A stretch of DNA of 64,000 bases from Bartonella phoceensis (GCF_902825145.1 NZ_CADEAD010000001.1:124001-188000), one strand, 5' to 3'. Shown: positions 28,577-38,107, counted from the stretch's first letter. Program-made: numbers and translations. The notes: generated by a model not told the origin, from the sequence alone.

Positions 28577-28729
28577 AGAGAAGGACAGGCACATGGAGGG
28601 AATAAACTTGCCCGTAAACATCAAGGATTTTACAAATATACCAAAAGCTGTCTGATCAAATATTGCTAAAAATTCAGATCCTTTGCCATTCTTAATAAAG
28701 CGAATACGAAGTTTAAGTTCTATTGCCAT
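28523..28729 (-). CDS. Small hypothetical protein, doubtful
   Basis: 69 codons from an ATG at 28729 with a strong ribosome site (GGAGAG, 5 bases upstream): MAIELKLRIRFIKNGKGSEF and onward. The 3' part overlaps the HigA-2 fragment on the other strand, so only the first half may be original. Not recognised. A palindrome CTGACA-G-TGTCAG lies 56 bases upstream at 28785-28797. It may be a truncated tail-region gene. Confidence 0.3.
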   Translation of the reverse strand: MAIELKLRIRFIKNGKGSEFLAIFDQTAFGIFVKSLMFTGKFIPSMCLSFSLRMKWRNRIVFGFISFN

Positions 28730-28894
28730 TTTGCTCTCCAAATCAATGAAGAGACCATAACAACACTCATCCTCTCTCATAAGCCTGACAGTGTCAGTCA
28801 AAAAAAGTCCTTTAAAAGGGCTTTAAAAGAGCAATAAAAGGACAAATCATACAAAGTCCGCCTATACAACAAGCATTCCTATAACTTAGCTTAT

Positions 28895-29137
28895 TTACCT
28901 TTTTTGTGGCTCCCCTATAGGTGGCTCTATGATTGCGTCTTTCTCTGCTGGTTGCGTAGATGCGGATTGTTTTTTGTTTTTATCCAATACGGGAGGAGAG
29001 AACACTCCGTCCTTATAAGTCCAGCCGATTTGTGCTTCATGTGAAGGAATAGCTTCCCCGTCAAAGCCGTGAACATAATCTTCTGAGGCTACGATAATGT
29101 TCGTTACCACACCATTTTCAACAACTGCATAGTCCAT
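28895..29137 (-). CDS. Small tail-fibre-associated protein
   Basis: 80 residues. It opens MDYAVVENGVVTNIIVASEDY then IPSHEAQIGWTYKDGVFSPP. This N-terminal pattern is common in small proteins next to phage tail fibre genes and in tail fibre assembly proteins. The C-terminus is low complexity. It lies 10 bases downstream of the glycine-rich fibre gene, in the same leftward operon. Confidence 0.6.
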   Translation of the reverse strand: MDYAVVENGVVTNIIVASEDYVHGFDGEAIPSHEAQIGWTYKDGVFSPPVLDKNKKQSASTQPAEKDAIIEPPIGEPQKR

Positions 29138-29146
29138 GAAAAACTC

Positions 29147-30502
29147 CTATATATAAAATTTCAACAAGATAGCTCCGTTACCACCGGCGCCGCCACAATT
29201 AATTCCACCATCATTCCCATTGTAATATCCGCCGCCACCGCCGCCACCTGCTGCATTCCCTTTACCGCCGTTACCCCCATAACCACCTTTTTTGCTTTCG
29301 CCACCATAACCGCCTCCTCCATTATAAGCACCTCCACCGCCACCGCCGCCACCACCAAAAAAAGAGGATCCACCGTGGCCACTTCCACCATTTCCACCAT
29401 CTCCACCAGACAAAATATAACCTCCAGAGCCGTTATAACTATTGGAGCTACTATCGCCACCCTTACTTCCTCTGACAACAGACGTTCCGCCAAGACCTCC
29501 AGTACCTCCACCGCCTCCAGCTCCACCAAACGCCAATATAATATCTTCAATTATTGTTTTTCCGCCTGCAGCACCGAAGTTACCACCGCTACCGCCTCTA
29601 CCACCACTGCCAATTTGCACTGTTGTTGATTTTTTAAGCGCAGAGACTTTTGTTTTCACATACACACTTTGAGCATCACCGCCACCGCCACCACCAAAAT
29701 TACTTGATTTGTTGTTGTTTCTGATTCTACCCCCATCTCCACCGCCGCCACCGCCCCCCCATGCCCATATTTCTACATCTGTGTCATCCCTAACACCTTC
29801 AGGAAATGGAAGTGTGCCACTTTTTGTTATAAGGATTTCGACAGGTTTTTTGATTAATGAAGCTATTAATTTATCCACTTGCGCTTTCGTATAAACAGGT
29901 TCATCATCAACTGTAAGTGGACCTTTTAATGTGCTCCCCGTTGTGCTTAAACGGGTAACCACTCTGTTGTTACGTATAAGACTAAACGAAGAATAGTCTG
30001 ACAGTAGTTCTAAGCCACCACTCATGGTGACTTTGCTGGTAAACTTATTATAACTTTGCCATTCATTGGCTTGTTTGAGACGACCATAGCTGGTCAGATC
30101 TTGATTGATCTTGGCTCTAAAATCATCAAGCCCCACGATATCTTCTGTTTTATGTTTATGTGCACCTAACAATGAGACAGCACTGCCAAAGGTAAAATTA
30201 TTGTTGCTTGATTTATAGAGAACATAATTGTTGGCGGCATCTTTTGCTCCCTCGATATCCTTTAAATCAGCAAAAGTGAAGGTTTTATCCGCTGCCATCT
30301 TGCTTTTAAGGGCTGTTTCAAGACCACTGACTTCGCTGATCGTATGCGTGTGTTTTGTTGGCGCTTTTCCCTTCGCCTTTTCCTCAACATCGGAAAGAGC
30401 TTGATCAAGTTTGTTGAGATTTTCACGCAAGATTGGAAATTCAGAACTGATAAAACGTCCTTCTTGTGGCAATTCCATGTCGAGTTTTTTAGTTTTGCTC
30501 AT
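29147..30502 (-). CDS. Phage tail fibre protein with glycine-rich tip
   Basis: 451 residues. The N-terminal half has helical and fibre-like segments (HTHTISEVSGLETALKSKM, HKHKTEDIVGLDDFRAKIN). From about residue 235 it is extremely glycine-rich (runs such as GGGGGGGDGG and GGGGGGGGGAYNGGGGYGG). Glycine-rich domains of this kind form the receptor-binding tips of some T-even-like adhesins. The start at 30502 is chosen because GGGAG lies 7 bases upstream; an ATG at 30520 is poorer. Confidence 0.75.
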   Translation of the reverse strand: MSKTKKLDMELPQEGRFISSEFPILRENLNKLDQALSDVEEKAKGKAPTKHTHTISEVSGLETALKSKMAADKTFTFADLKDIEGAKDAANNYVLYKSSNNNFTFGSAVSLLGAHKHKTEDIVGLDDFRAKINQDLTSYGRLKQANEWQSYNKFTSKVTMSGGLELLSDYSSFSLIRNNRVVTRLSTTGSTLKGPLTVDDEPVYTKAQVDKLIASLIKKPVEILITKSGTLPFPEGVRDDTDVEIWAWGGGGGGGDGGRIRNNNKSSNFGGGGGGDAQSVYVKTKVSALKKSTTVQIGSGGRGGSGGNFGAAGGKTIIEDIILAFGGAGGGGGTGGLGGTSVVRGSKGGDSSSNSYNGSGGYILSGGDGGNGGSGHGGSSFFGGGGGGGGGAYNGGGGYGGESKKGGYGGNGGKGNAAGGGGGGGYYNGNDGGINCGGAGGNGAILLKFYI

Positions 30503-30516
30503 TTTTCGTTCTCCCA

Positions 30517-33500
30517 TCATATGATGCCGGCACCAAAATCACACACCATAGACCGCGCCGCCGGTCCACCGGTAAGGGTGAGTTTAAGGCGCGCTTGTCG
30601 TGCTGTTTTGTCACCACTGATAAATTTTCGCTCTGTCCAGAGAGGCTCCGATAACTGTTCTGTCTCATCCAGTTTTAAAGGGACAAAGGTACCATCATCC
30701 AGTTGCATCTCGAGTGTAAAGGTTGCACCGCCTGGTAAAAATGTTTTGATATAGCTCGTCAATCTTGCCTTTTCCCCAAAAGCAAAAGCCCTTGTGACAT
30801 AGGTTGCTGTTTGATGGATTTTTCCTGCAATCAATTGCACAGGAGCAAATAAGACGGGGGAGAGTTTCTTTGTGCCTTTAAGAATGGCGCGAAGCCTTAC
30901 CTTTTCACTGATATATTCGCTAAGGCTCAGCAATTGAAAGGGCAACAGTTGATAAATCGTGCCATTGTTTCTTTCAATTTCAAAGAGAACAGAACAATCG
31001 CTTGAAGGAAGTTCAACGGCTGCACGTACTTGCAAATCAGAGCAGCCCACAAGATCAAAGGTGCCTAAATCAACCGTCTTTTCTGTTTGTGTATAGCGGG
31101 CAGCAAGCACCCGAAAGGCTAAAGCCTCATCTTGATGGGCTGTCCAGCTCTTGGCATTAACCGAGGAAAAACGGGGACCGGTCACATAAGGGTGGCTTGA
31201 AACATATCTTTGGCTGTCTTTATCAAAATCACCAAGTTTTGCCAAGGAGACGGAATGGTCAGCATCATCGGTTTTAATCACAAAAGCGGTGAGACGATCA
31301 TCAGGCACAAGGAGTGGCACATCATAGCGTGCTCCTGCCCATCCTTTCTTTGCTCCCTTCATAGAATAGGATGTTTGCGCTTGAATATCGGCAGTAGGAT
31401 AACCGTTTTCAGTGGTGACCAAATCAATCACCAGATCATGGTTCTGATTGCCAATTTTACAAAGGTGGAAGTCAATACCGGTGATTTGCCGTGTTTCATC
31501 AGGGGTAAAGACTTGGGCTTGTGGATCATAGGCAGTCCATATTTTTACCGTTGTGGTGCGTCGCATCACCTTTACATCAATCACACCTTGACCGGTAAAA
31601 AGCCCTGTTGCAATCGTTCCACCTTTTCCTCGTGCCACAACATTTTTTGTGCCCGCAGTAATGTTTTTAGGAATCTTAAAGGTGCCTTCAAGGATGCCAT
31701 AGGAATTGGCAAAAAGGGAACTATTGGGTAAAATATTGACACCATCAAAGGTGAGGTCCTCTAGTCTTTCGCCTTTACCAAAGCCTTCAATTTTAAAATT
31801 CAACGTAATTTGTCTTAAAAAATCGATTTGTTCTTGGGTTGCATTGACCAAATTATCACGCACTTCTGTTTTAACGATGCTTCTTCCACGGTTCCAGCCC
31901 ATAGTGAGTTGATTGGTGACACCAGAGAGCCAATCGGTACGCTGTTCATGCCAAAAATCTGTTGCGGGGGTAAGGGTGACTGTGCCAGGGAGAGGGGCAA
32001 AATTTTGATAAGGATTGATCTTTTCGCAAGCGGTTGTCAATTCTTGCGCAATAATCACTTCATTTGTCCAGTCAAGCGTAACGGGTGCGGTTAAGCGAGC
32101 GGTATAAAAGGTTGGATCAATGGCCAGCTGCAAAAGACCATTGCCGATAGCCCCTGTTTGCGGAAAACCTTCATCTCTGTAACTGTCATCCAGAAAAGGG
32201 TCTGCAAACATGCCTTTTTTGGCAATGGGTTCTTTAGAGTCAACATTGCTTTTAATGCGTTCTAATTGCATCAGCCGATCAAGGGAGAGCACCCGTTGAA
32301 AATAACGCCACATCTCATCATAAGGAGCAACACGTGTCCCATCATTAACCACAAGGGGGGTACGAAGCCAATTGTTGGTAATGGTGGCAAGAGAGAGCAC
32401 ATCATCAGGGACACTAGGTGCCATGGGTTGGTCTGCCGAGACGCCTTTGATATAGACGACATTGCCTTTCGTATTGAAACCAATACGGTCAATGCGGGGG
32501 AGTTTGTAAGTGTAACTGACAATAATATCACCGCCTTCAGCACCTCCTGAGACGGTGATTTCTTGCTCTGTGATTTTATCAGCGCTTATTCGTGCACGGT
32601 AGCGGTATGTCACTTTATAGCTGCTTCCTGGTAAGGGTTCGTCTCCCACCGGCGCCCAATCAATGGTGTCTCCGGTTTTTTTGAAGTCTGTGCCTTCTTT
32701 AAATTCTTTGCCACCTTGAACAATTTTGATAAAAGCGGTGATGCTTTTGTCAGGAACGCCATCACGCCCTGAGACAACTGCACCGCGGGTGACTGTGACG
32801 GTTTTTTCTTTTGTCAACAAAAGAGACTGAATATCAGCAATGGGCGCATAATAAGTTTTAAAGGTAAAGCTTGTTTTTCCTTTTTGAGGGGCAAAAATAT
32901 GGGTCTCGCTAGGCACTGCGCCTTTAGAAAAATCCTCTGGTTCTTCGTATCGCAAGGCTGCCAAGCGCTTGCGTTTGAAACCATTAATATTAGCTTCACC
33001 TTCTTGAATACTGAACACTTGCTTTTGTCCCTCTTTTCCAAGGGCTGTGACACGGCATCCCCCTACGATATAATGTCCATGGGCGCGGTCATACGTCGCA
33101 ATGGCTTGCATAGCCGGTTCAAGCAGAGAGGGAGATTTTTGATCAATCAAAACGCCATCTTGTAAGATATAGACCGGAAAAAAAGCCCCTTGCTGGTCAT
33201 CATCTTTGAGAGCCCAGACAAGTTTTACGATCTCACGGGCTGCTCCGGGCTCTCCTTCTGCCAAGGACCCTGGAACTTGCCCCAACAGTTCTGGATCATC
33301 CTCATGAGTCACCCATTTCTTTTGCAATTTTACACCGATTTCCAAGCGCCCAACCATGGAAACATTCTTGAGAATAGCTTCTGAAACAGGGAAAATATCG
33401 CCTGCTATATAAATCTTTCCCTCTGTCAGCGTCACGGTCTTTGTGTTTTTGTTGACAAAAGCATCAGCCCGTTCAACCCGGTCTCCTTCTTTGGCCACAA

Positions 33501-33660
33501 GGCGCCCCAAACGGTCATGACGCCCCCTGATGATGGTTTGAACTTCATTGAGTTCACCCGCTTGAAGAAAAGGGCGCTGTCCATAAAACACCACGCTTTG
33601 TTGCTCTTCTTTGCCGATTGATCTGTCAATTGCAAAGGGTAAACCACTTTCATGCTTCAT
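30517..33660 (-). CDS. Large DUF4815 phage tail/baseplate protein
   Basis: 1047 residues with the DUF4815 opening (VVFYGQRPFLQAGELNEVQTIIRGRHDRLGRLVAKEGDRV). It continues with many beta-rich modules, including one like a carbohydrate-binding region in the last third (FDLVGCSDLQVRAAVELPSSDCSVLFEIERNNG). The family is found next to tail fibre genes of contractile phages; the biochemical role is unknown, probably a peripheral baseplate or fibre-network component. It stops 1 base before the gpI gene on its upstream side. Intact. Confidence 0.82.
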   Translation of the reverse strand: MKHESGLPFAIDRSIGKEEQQSVVFYGQRPFLQAGELNEVQTIIRGRHDRLGRLVAKEGDRVERADAFVNKNTKTVTLTEGKIYIAGDIFPVSEAILKNVSMVGRLEIGVKLQKKWVTHEDDPELLGQVPGSLAEGEPGAAREIVKLVWALKDDDQQGAFFPVYILQDGVLIDQKSPSLLEPAMQAIATYDRAHGHYIVGGCRVTALGKEGQKQVFSIQEGEANINGFKRKRLAALRYEEPEDFSKGAVPSETHIFAPQKGKTSFTFKTYYAPIADIQSLLLTKEKTVTVTRGAVVSGRDGVPDKSITAFIKIVQGGKEFKEGTDFKKTGDTIDWAPVGDEPLPGSSYKVTYRYRARISADKITEQEITVSGGAEGGDIIVSYTYKLPRIDRIGFNTKGNVVYIKGVSADQPMAPSVPDDVLSLATITNNWLRTPLVVNDGTRVAPYDEMWRYFQRVLSLDRLMQLERIKSNVDSKEPIAKKGMFADPFLDDSYRDEGFPQTGAIGNGLLQLAIDPTFYTARLTAPVTLDWTNEVIIAQELTTACEKINPYQNFAPLPGTVTLTPATDFWHEQRTDWLSGVTNQLTMGWNRGRSIVKTEVRDNLVNATQEQIDFLRQITLNFKIEGFGKGERLEDLTFDGVNILPNSSLFANSYGILEGTFKIPKNITAGTKNVVARGKGGTIATGLFTGQGVIDVKVMRRTTTVKIWTAYDPQAQVFTPDETRQITGIDFHLCKIGNQNHDLVIDLVTTENGYPTADIQAQTSYSMKGAKKGWAGARYDVPLLVPDDRLTAFVIKTDDADHSVSLAKLGDFDKDSQRYVSSHPYVTGPRFSSVNAKSWTAHQDEALAFRVLAARYTQTEKTVDLGTFDLVGCSDLQVRAAVELPSSDCSVLFEIERNNGTIYQLLPFQLLSLSEYISEKVRLRAILKGTKKLSPVLFAPVQLIAGKIHQTATYVTRAFAFGEKARLTSYIKTFLPGGATFTLEMQLDDGTFVPLKLDETEQLSEPLWTERKFISGDKTARQARLKLTLTGGPAARSMVCDFGAGII

Positions 33661-33661
33661 G

Positions 33662-34768
33662 TTAAAACCTCAATAAAATTTTGAATTGTTCGCGAACATC
33701 GGCACGCAAAGGAATGTTGATAGGTGCTTTGATGATCTCCACACCGCCACGCAGTTCATCAGGTTCTAACCAAAGCTTGCCTGGCGGTGTCTTCTCTTCG
33801 AGGGAGCCATGAACCACAACCGAAACACATGTGGCTTGTTTGTCCTCAACATCCTGAAAGTCTGTTTGAGCTGCAAGAAACAACAGAGTGCCTGTTGGGG
33901 AAGGATTAAATCTGTTGCCACAATGGCTGTAAACACCCTCTAAAGCTTGTTCGACAGGTTGTACACTAGTGCATCTTCGAAACCCAATCAGAGCCTTGTT
34001 TGCATCTCTTAAAGCTAAATAAAGGGGACGGTTGCAAAACCACTTTGCCATGAGGAGATCGCGTTCGTGCTTTTTAACCGAACACCAGGGAAAATTAGCC
34101 AACTCCCAAGGATAATCAATTTGGTTCCAGCTTAACTCCTCATCTGTGTCATCAATCCAGTTGCCAATAAGCTTTCCTTCTGCTTTGGTGAGGGTGTGAT
34201 TAATTTCTGTCGTGCGTCCAAAGGAAAACGGAGTGTCCCCAGCTGTTAAGCGCACGCCACTCTCAAAATCCAGCATGCTGTCATCAAGCCGTGACATATT
34301 GCCCTCTATGGCTTCCACATCATACCCATAGATTGCGCGACGGAAATCAGAGCGCAAACTTTTGGAAAGTCCCACAATCGCTTCAATGGCTTCAAGGCTG
34401 TTTTGTTCAGGCAATTGATCAAAATCAAGTTGGAAGGAGTTCCACCATGCACGCCCAGACCATGCGGGCTTAAAACGTGCAGAAAGATCGAGCCATTGAA
34501 GTCCCAACTCAATGGCTGCAACAGAACCGCGCAGGCGTTGCCATTGGAGCCCAGAATCAATCAACTCATAGAGGTTTGGAACATAAGGCGTGAGTTCACC
34601 AAGTCCATATTCTTCAATCAACCACGGCAAAAAGCGAGGAGGACGTGTGATCAGTTTTGCACGTGAAATCCCCGAAACAGCCCCATCAACATCTTGATGA
34701 AAGTCGCAAGCATCGGCGAGGCGTTTCTCAAATTCTGTTGCATGTGAGGGGAGCAGCGAGCCAACCAT
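33662..34768 (-). CDS. Phage tail protein I (baseplate), extended
   Basis: 368 residues. The first 180 match P2 gpI (LPSHATEFEKRLADACDFHQDVDGAVSGISRAKLITRPPRFLPWLIEEYGL). gpI is about 180-200 residues; the rest (YLALRDANKALIGFRRCTS and onward) is an extra C-terminal domain. Start and stop of gpJ and gpI share one base at 34768, as in P2 operons. Confidence 0.88.
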   Translation of the reverse strand: MVGSLLPSHATEFEKRLADACDFHQDVDGAVSGISRAKLITRPPRFLPWLIEEYGLGELTPYVPNLYELIDSGLQWQRLRGSVAAIELGLQWLDLSARFKPAWSGRAWWNSFQLDFDQLPEQNSLEAIEAIVGLSKSLRSDFRRAIYGYDVEAIEGNMSRLDDSMLDFESGVRLTAGDTPFSFGRTTEINHTLTKAEGKLIGNWIDDTDEELSWNQIDYPWELANFPWCSVKKHERDLLMAKWFCNRPLYLALRDANKALIGFRRCTSVQPVEQALEGVYSHCGNRFNPSPTGTLLFLAAQTDFQDVEDKQATCVSVVVHGSLEEKTPPGKLWLEPDELRGGVEIIKAPINIPLRADVREQFKILLRF

Positions 34769-35595
34769 TAGCGCGCCCGCCCTTTAAAGTTTAAGGTGAT
34801 TTTGCCAATCGATAAGATTTCTTCATCACAAACCGCACTGTCCTTTGTTGGTGTAATGGCAATCACTTTTTGGACACCAGGGATCATCAGTTTTGAAACC
34901 CACCACGAGAGGCTTAATTCACGACCAATGGCTTGTTCTTGTTTCCAAGCCGTGCGTAAACTTGCTTCCATTGTCGTGAGAATTTTCAAAGATGCTTCTG
35001 GGAGCAGCCAAACATCGGCTTCTAAGTCCAGCACTTTTTTGACAGCCGCATGCACAATGATGGTATCATTGGTCATGATGATATTTTTTCTGTGAAGAGC
35101 TTGTGAAACTGTTTGTAAGAGATCTTCAGAGGCTGTTCCTTCTTCATTGTTGCCAAAAACAGCAACATAGATGGTTGGATCTTTGCCTTTACGATAGATA
35201 ATGGCATCTTTCACTCGACTATCGGCTGTCAAGGCGATAAGCTTGTAATAGGGTTCTGTTCCACTTCCATTTCCCCCACGGGCATGAAGCTGTATGCGTT
35301 CACGATACCTCGTATCGCTCTCTCCCTCTATGCGGGCAATACCGTGCCAGTTTCCCAAAGCATCAAGAGATTCACCGGTGGCAAAATCAAGAATATTATT
35401 GCGTGTTGCCTCGTTGATACGCTGTCTTAAAAGCAGTTCTCGATAGCTAAAAGCCTCTATGACTTTTACGGCTGGATCACTTTCCAAAAATGTATAATTA
35501 GGTAAAAGCTCTTTTAAATGGGTAAGAACAGCAGCGCGGATTTCCTCAAAAGAAAGTTCTGTAATAATTTCGGGTTTTGCAAGCGCTTTACTCAT
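34768..35595 (-). CDS. Baseplate assembly protein J
   Basis: 275 residues of the P2 gpJ / gp47 family (ILDFATGESLDALGNWHGIARIEGESDTRYRERIQLHARGGN...VKDAIIYRKGKDPTIYVAVFG). Forms the baseplate wedge with gpW and gpI. Overlaps gpW by 4 bases. Confidence 0.93.
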   Translation of the reverse strand: MSKALAKPEIITELSFEEIRAAVLTHLKELLPNYTFLESDPAVKVIEAFSYRELLLRQRINEATRNNILDFATGESLDALGNWHGIARIEGESDTRYRERIQLHARGGNGSGTEPYYKLIALTADSRVKDAIIYRKGKDPTIYVAVFGNNEEGTASEDLLQTVSQALHRKNIIMTNDTIIVHAAVKKVLDLEADVWLLPEASLKILTTMEASLRTAWKQEQAIGRELSLSWWVSKLMIPGVQKVIAITPTKDSAVCDEEILSIGKITLNFKGRAR

Positions 35596-35933
35596 TTTAT
35601 CAATAATCCTTCCATGGTGATGGGCTTGCCTGATGGTAAATAAATGCCCTCAAAGGACAGAGAAACTTGTCCGGCTTCAAGCATTTTAAAATCAATCTTT
35701 TTGAGCTTAAAACGCGGTTCCCACTTGTCTAAAGCCTCAGCAATGGTGGCATAAAGAGCAACAGAAAAGTTGCTGTTAACCGGTGCATCAATGAGCTCAG
35801 CAAGGCGTGAACCGTAGTCACGACGCATCACTCGGGTGCCAATCCGTGTTGACAAGATGTCAATAATCGACTGTCGCAAATGCTCTATGCCGACCAATGG
35901 TTTGCCTGTTGCGCGGTCCATTCCACTGTTCAA
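35592..35933 (-). CDS. Baseplate protein W (gp25-like)
   Basis: 113 residues of the GPW/gp25 family (GIEHLRQSIIDILSTRIGTRVMRRDYGSRLAELIDAPVN). It starts the sheath polymerisation on the baseplate. Overlaps gpV by 4 bases. Confidence 0.93.
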   Translation of the reverse strand: MNSGMDRATGKPLVGIEHLRQSIIDILSTRIGTRVMRRDYGSRLAELIDAPVNSNFSVALYATIAEALDKWEPRFKLKKIDFKMLEAGQVSLSFEGIYLPSGKPITMEGLLIK

Positions 35934-36622
35934 TTTGGACCTCCCGTCATGGAACCACCAGGGGAAACACCCCCATGAACATGGGTTGCTCCTACATTGG
36001 TGTCGTTATGCTTTAATTCCCTTGAATGAATGGAAACCTCATTGTTGCTTGAATGAAGAGAAACATCTTTCTGCGAATTGAGTGAAATATTACCCTCTGC
36101 TTTTACAGAAATATTGCCCTTTGCCTTTAAATTCAGGTCACGTTCTGAGATGATTTTTATGCCATCCGGTGCACTAAGCTCTAGCTTACCTCCATCCCCT
36201 TTGAGTGACACACCATCAGAGATTGTCAGGATAAATTTTCCACCCGACTTTATATTAAGTGCATAGGTGTTTTGTTCATCATTATATTCAAGGCTGGTAC
36301 CATCGGGATAAAGTGTTTTATGGATATTGCCTTTATCGGCTGCTTGGTTCGCATCGGTATGAACAGAGCCAACAATCACCCCTTGAGATAAATCGCCTGA
36401 TGATGAAACAACAACCACTTGCTCTCCAATATCGCGCCCCTCATAAGAGCGTGTTTTCCCAGCGCGGGCTTGGGTATCGGGAATCCAATCACTGACAAGA
36501 TTGCCCGTTTTTACCCGATAGCGTGCGTTTTTATGGTCGACATGGCTAATTTTCCCCACCACAACCATATTGGCTATGCGTCTCTTTAAATCAGTGATCT
36601 CTTTATCGCGTCGCTCTAACAT
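35930..36622 (-). CDS. Baseplate assembly protein V (tail spike)
   Basis: P2 gpV-type membrane-piercing spike: an OB-fold near residues 20-90 (VVVGKISHVDHKNARYRVKTGNLVSDWIPDTQAR, SSSGDLSQGVIVGSVH), then a beta-helix of short repeats (DLNLKAKGNISVKAEGNISL, SSNNEVSIHSRELKHN). The C-terminus carries HVHGGVSPGGSMTGGP. The start at 36622 (GAAGG upstream) is preferred over 36655. Confidence 0.9.
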   Translation of the reverse strand: MLERRDKEITDLKRRIANMVVVGKISHVDHKNARYRVKTGNLVSDWIPDTQARAGKTRSYEGRDIGEQVVVVSSSGDLSQGVIVGSVHTDANQAADKGNIHKTLYPDGTSLEYNDEQNTYALNIKSGGKFILTISDGVSLKGDGGKLELSAPDGIKIISERDLNLKAKGNISVKAEGNISLNSQKDVSLHSSNNEVSIHSRELKHNDTNVGATHVHGGVSPGGSMTGGPN

Positions 36623-37145
36623 GGTCACCTTCAATTTTATGGTATTTTTCCTCATTTCCTACACCTGTTTCTGGTGCAAAACCGACAAGAGGTTCAACAG
36701 CTACTGCGATTGCATTTCCTTCATCAGGGCAGGGAATATTGGTAACGTAAGTCACATCAAAGGTTAAAATTGCACCGTGGAGTGCTAGAGCGCCATTATC
36801 ACCAAAGGCAAAAGCAATATTTTGCAGGTGGCATGTTTCAACGGTGTTGTTAAGATTGGGATTGGCATGGAAAATCTCTTCAACTTCCCACGCTAATTGG
36901 TCAACAAAACGTGCGCCATCTTCACATGTTGCATAGCATTCAACATCTACTGTTAAAACACGCCGCCTTAAGCCAAAATCATGTCCATCTTCAATGGTTT
37001 CACTTTGCGTTGAGATATTAATGGCTGGCATTGCTTCAATAAATAAGTTGAAGTCATGCATATTGAAAACATTGTCACCAGCCGCTGTTTTTGCTGCCTT
37101 TATCAACGCAACAAATGTTTCTCTTATCGTCTCGCGGGGATGCAT
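36603..37145 (-). CDS. Phage tail protein, probable terminator/completion protein
   Basis: 180 residues: HPRETIRETFVALIKAAKTAAGDNVF, then LRRRVLTVDVECYAT and HLQNIAFAFGDNGALALHGAILTFDVTYVT. This layout, a helix followed by strands with a final DVxYVT, resembles tail terminator and minor tail U-like proteins that precede baseplate operons. First gene of the V-W-J-I operon, with GGAG 5 bases before its ATG. Function inferred from position and general pattern. Confidence 0.6.
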   Translation of the reverse strand: MHPRETIRETFVALIKAAKTAAGDNVFNMHDFNLFIEAMPAINISTQSETIEDGHDFGLRRRVLTVDVECYATCEDGARFVDQLAWEVEEIFHANPNLNNTVETCHLQNIAFAFGDNGALALHGAILTFDVTYVTNIPCPDEGNAIAVAVEPLVGFAPETGVGNEEKYHKIEGDHVRATR

Positions 37146-37185
37146 GGGAGCTCCTTTTAGACAAATTGATTTTTAATCATTTTTA

Positions 37186-37220
37186 TTGCATTTGTGGATA
37201 CATTTTAATATACATACGTT
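37186..37220 (+). promoter_or_regulatory. brnTA promoter (leaderless arrangement)
   Basis: TTGCAT (37186-37191), 17 bases, TATACA (37209-37214), and the BrnT ATG only 6 bases later. There is no room for a ribosome site, so the message would start at or next to the ATG. TATACATAC is shared with the brnTA promoter at 56.4 kb. Confidence 0.5.
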
Positions 37221-37520
37221 ATGGTAACAAATATCAAAATTCATGGCATAAATTGGGATGACGGGAACTGGCCCAAATGTGCCAAACATGGAGTTTGTAA
37301 AAAAGAGATAGAATATTTATTCACCAATCCGGGGAATCTCGTCATAAAGCACGACCCAAATGTTAAAGAAGAGCGTTTCAGAGCTATTGGAAGAAGCTAT
37401 AATAAAAGATATATTTTTTTAGTTTTTACTTTGAGAACAATAAAGAATGAACTGTTTGTGCGTCCTATTAGCGCCCGTTATATGCACCAAAAGGAGATCG
37501 ATTTTTATGAAAAACTCTAA
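37221..37520 (+). CDS. brnT: BrnT-family toxin
   Basis: 99 residues with the BrnT layout: INWDDGNWPKCAKHGVCKKEIEYLF, then RFRAIGRSYNKRYIFLVFTLR and FVRPISARYMHQKEIDFYE. It is a RelE-like ribonuclease. Length and conserved ends are normal, so it appears intact. It overlaps its antitoxin gene by 14 bases and runs against the phage operons. Confidence 0.85.
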   Translation: MVTNIKIHGINWDDGNWPKCAKHGVCKKEIEYLFTNPGNLVIKHDPNVKEERFRAIGRSYNKRYIFLVFTLRTIKNELFVRPISARYMHQKEIDFYEKL

Positions 37521-37779
37521 ATTAAAACAAATACCTGTTTTCAAAACGGATGAAGAAGCAGAAAACTTTGTCGATACTGCTGATCTTACGGATTATGATT
37601 TAACTGGTTTTAAACCTGTTCATTTTGAATTCTTACCTAAAGAAGCTTCTATCAATATTCGCTTACCTCAAGCACTTATGAAGGCTTTAAAGGAAAAAGC
37701 TAAAAATCAGGCTATCCCTTACACACGCTATGTTAGGCATCTAATTGAACAAGATTTACGAAAAAGCCATCGTAATTAG
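37507..37779 (+). CDS. brnA: BrnA/CopG-family antitoxin
   Basis: 90 residues. An acidic N-terminal half binds the toxin (FKTDEEAENFVDTADLTDYDLTG). The C-terminal ribbon-helix-helix is ASINIRLPQALMKALKEKAKNQAIPYTRYVRHLIEQDL. The start at 37507 lies inside brnT, preceded by GGAG. It differs strongly from the BrnA proteins at 14.6 and 56.7 kb, so cross-neutralisation is not assumed. Confidence 0.82.
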   Translation: MKNSKLKQIPVFKTDEEAENFVDTADLTDYDLTGFKPVHFEFLPKEASINIRLPQALMKALKEKAKNQAIPYTRYVRHLIEQDLRKSHRN

Positions 37780-37810
37780 TTTTCCTTTATCGTTGATATA
37801 GGAGGTCGAG

Positions 37811-38107
37811 ATGAAAAATTATATTGCAATACATCCAGGAGAAATTTTACGGGAGGAATATTTAAAAGAATATGCTCTGTCTGCTTATGCTCTTGCAAAA
37901 GCATTGAATGTTCCACGCACGAGGATAGAACGTATTGTTGCGGAAAATAGTCCAATAACTCCTGATACGGCTCTTAGATTAGCCTCTTTTTTTGATACTA
38001 CAGCTGAGTTCTGGCTTAATATGCAAGCCGCTTATGATGTTCATATTTTACAAGCCGAAAAAGCAGATGAATTTGCCAAAATTAATAAGTTTGAATGTAC
38101 AATTTAA
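37811..38107 (+). CDS. higA: Solo HigA-family antitoxin
   Basis: 98-residue HTH protein (IHPGEILREEYLKEYALSAYALAKALNVPRTRIERIVAENSPITPDTALRLASFF), the HigA/VapI family. It has GGAGG 5 bases upstream of its ATG and lies 31 bases after brnA. No HigB precedes it, so it is either an orphan or a third member of the brnTA operon. Confidence 0.88.
   Translation: MKNYIAIHPGEILREEYLKEYALSAYALAKALNVPRTRIERIVAENSPITPDTALRLASFFDTTAEFWLNMQAAYDVHILQAEKADEFAKINKFECTI

Noticed and set aside
29375..29894. Open frames antisense to the glycine-rich fibre (serine/threonine- or proline-rich)
   Set aside because: Complement of GGN codons in other frames gives long open frames without coding meaning; no ribosome site or family.
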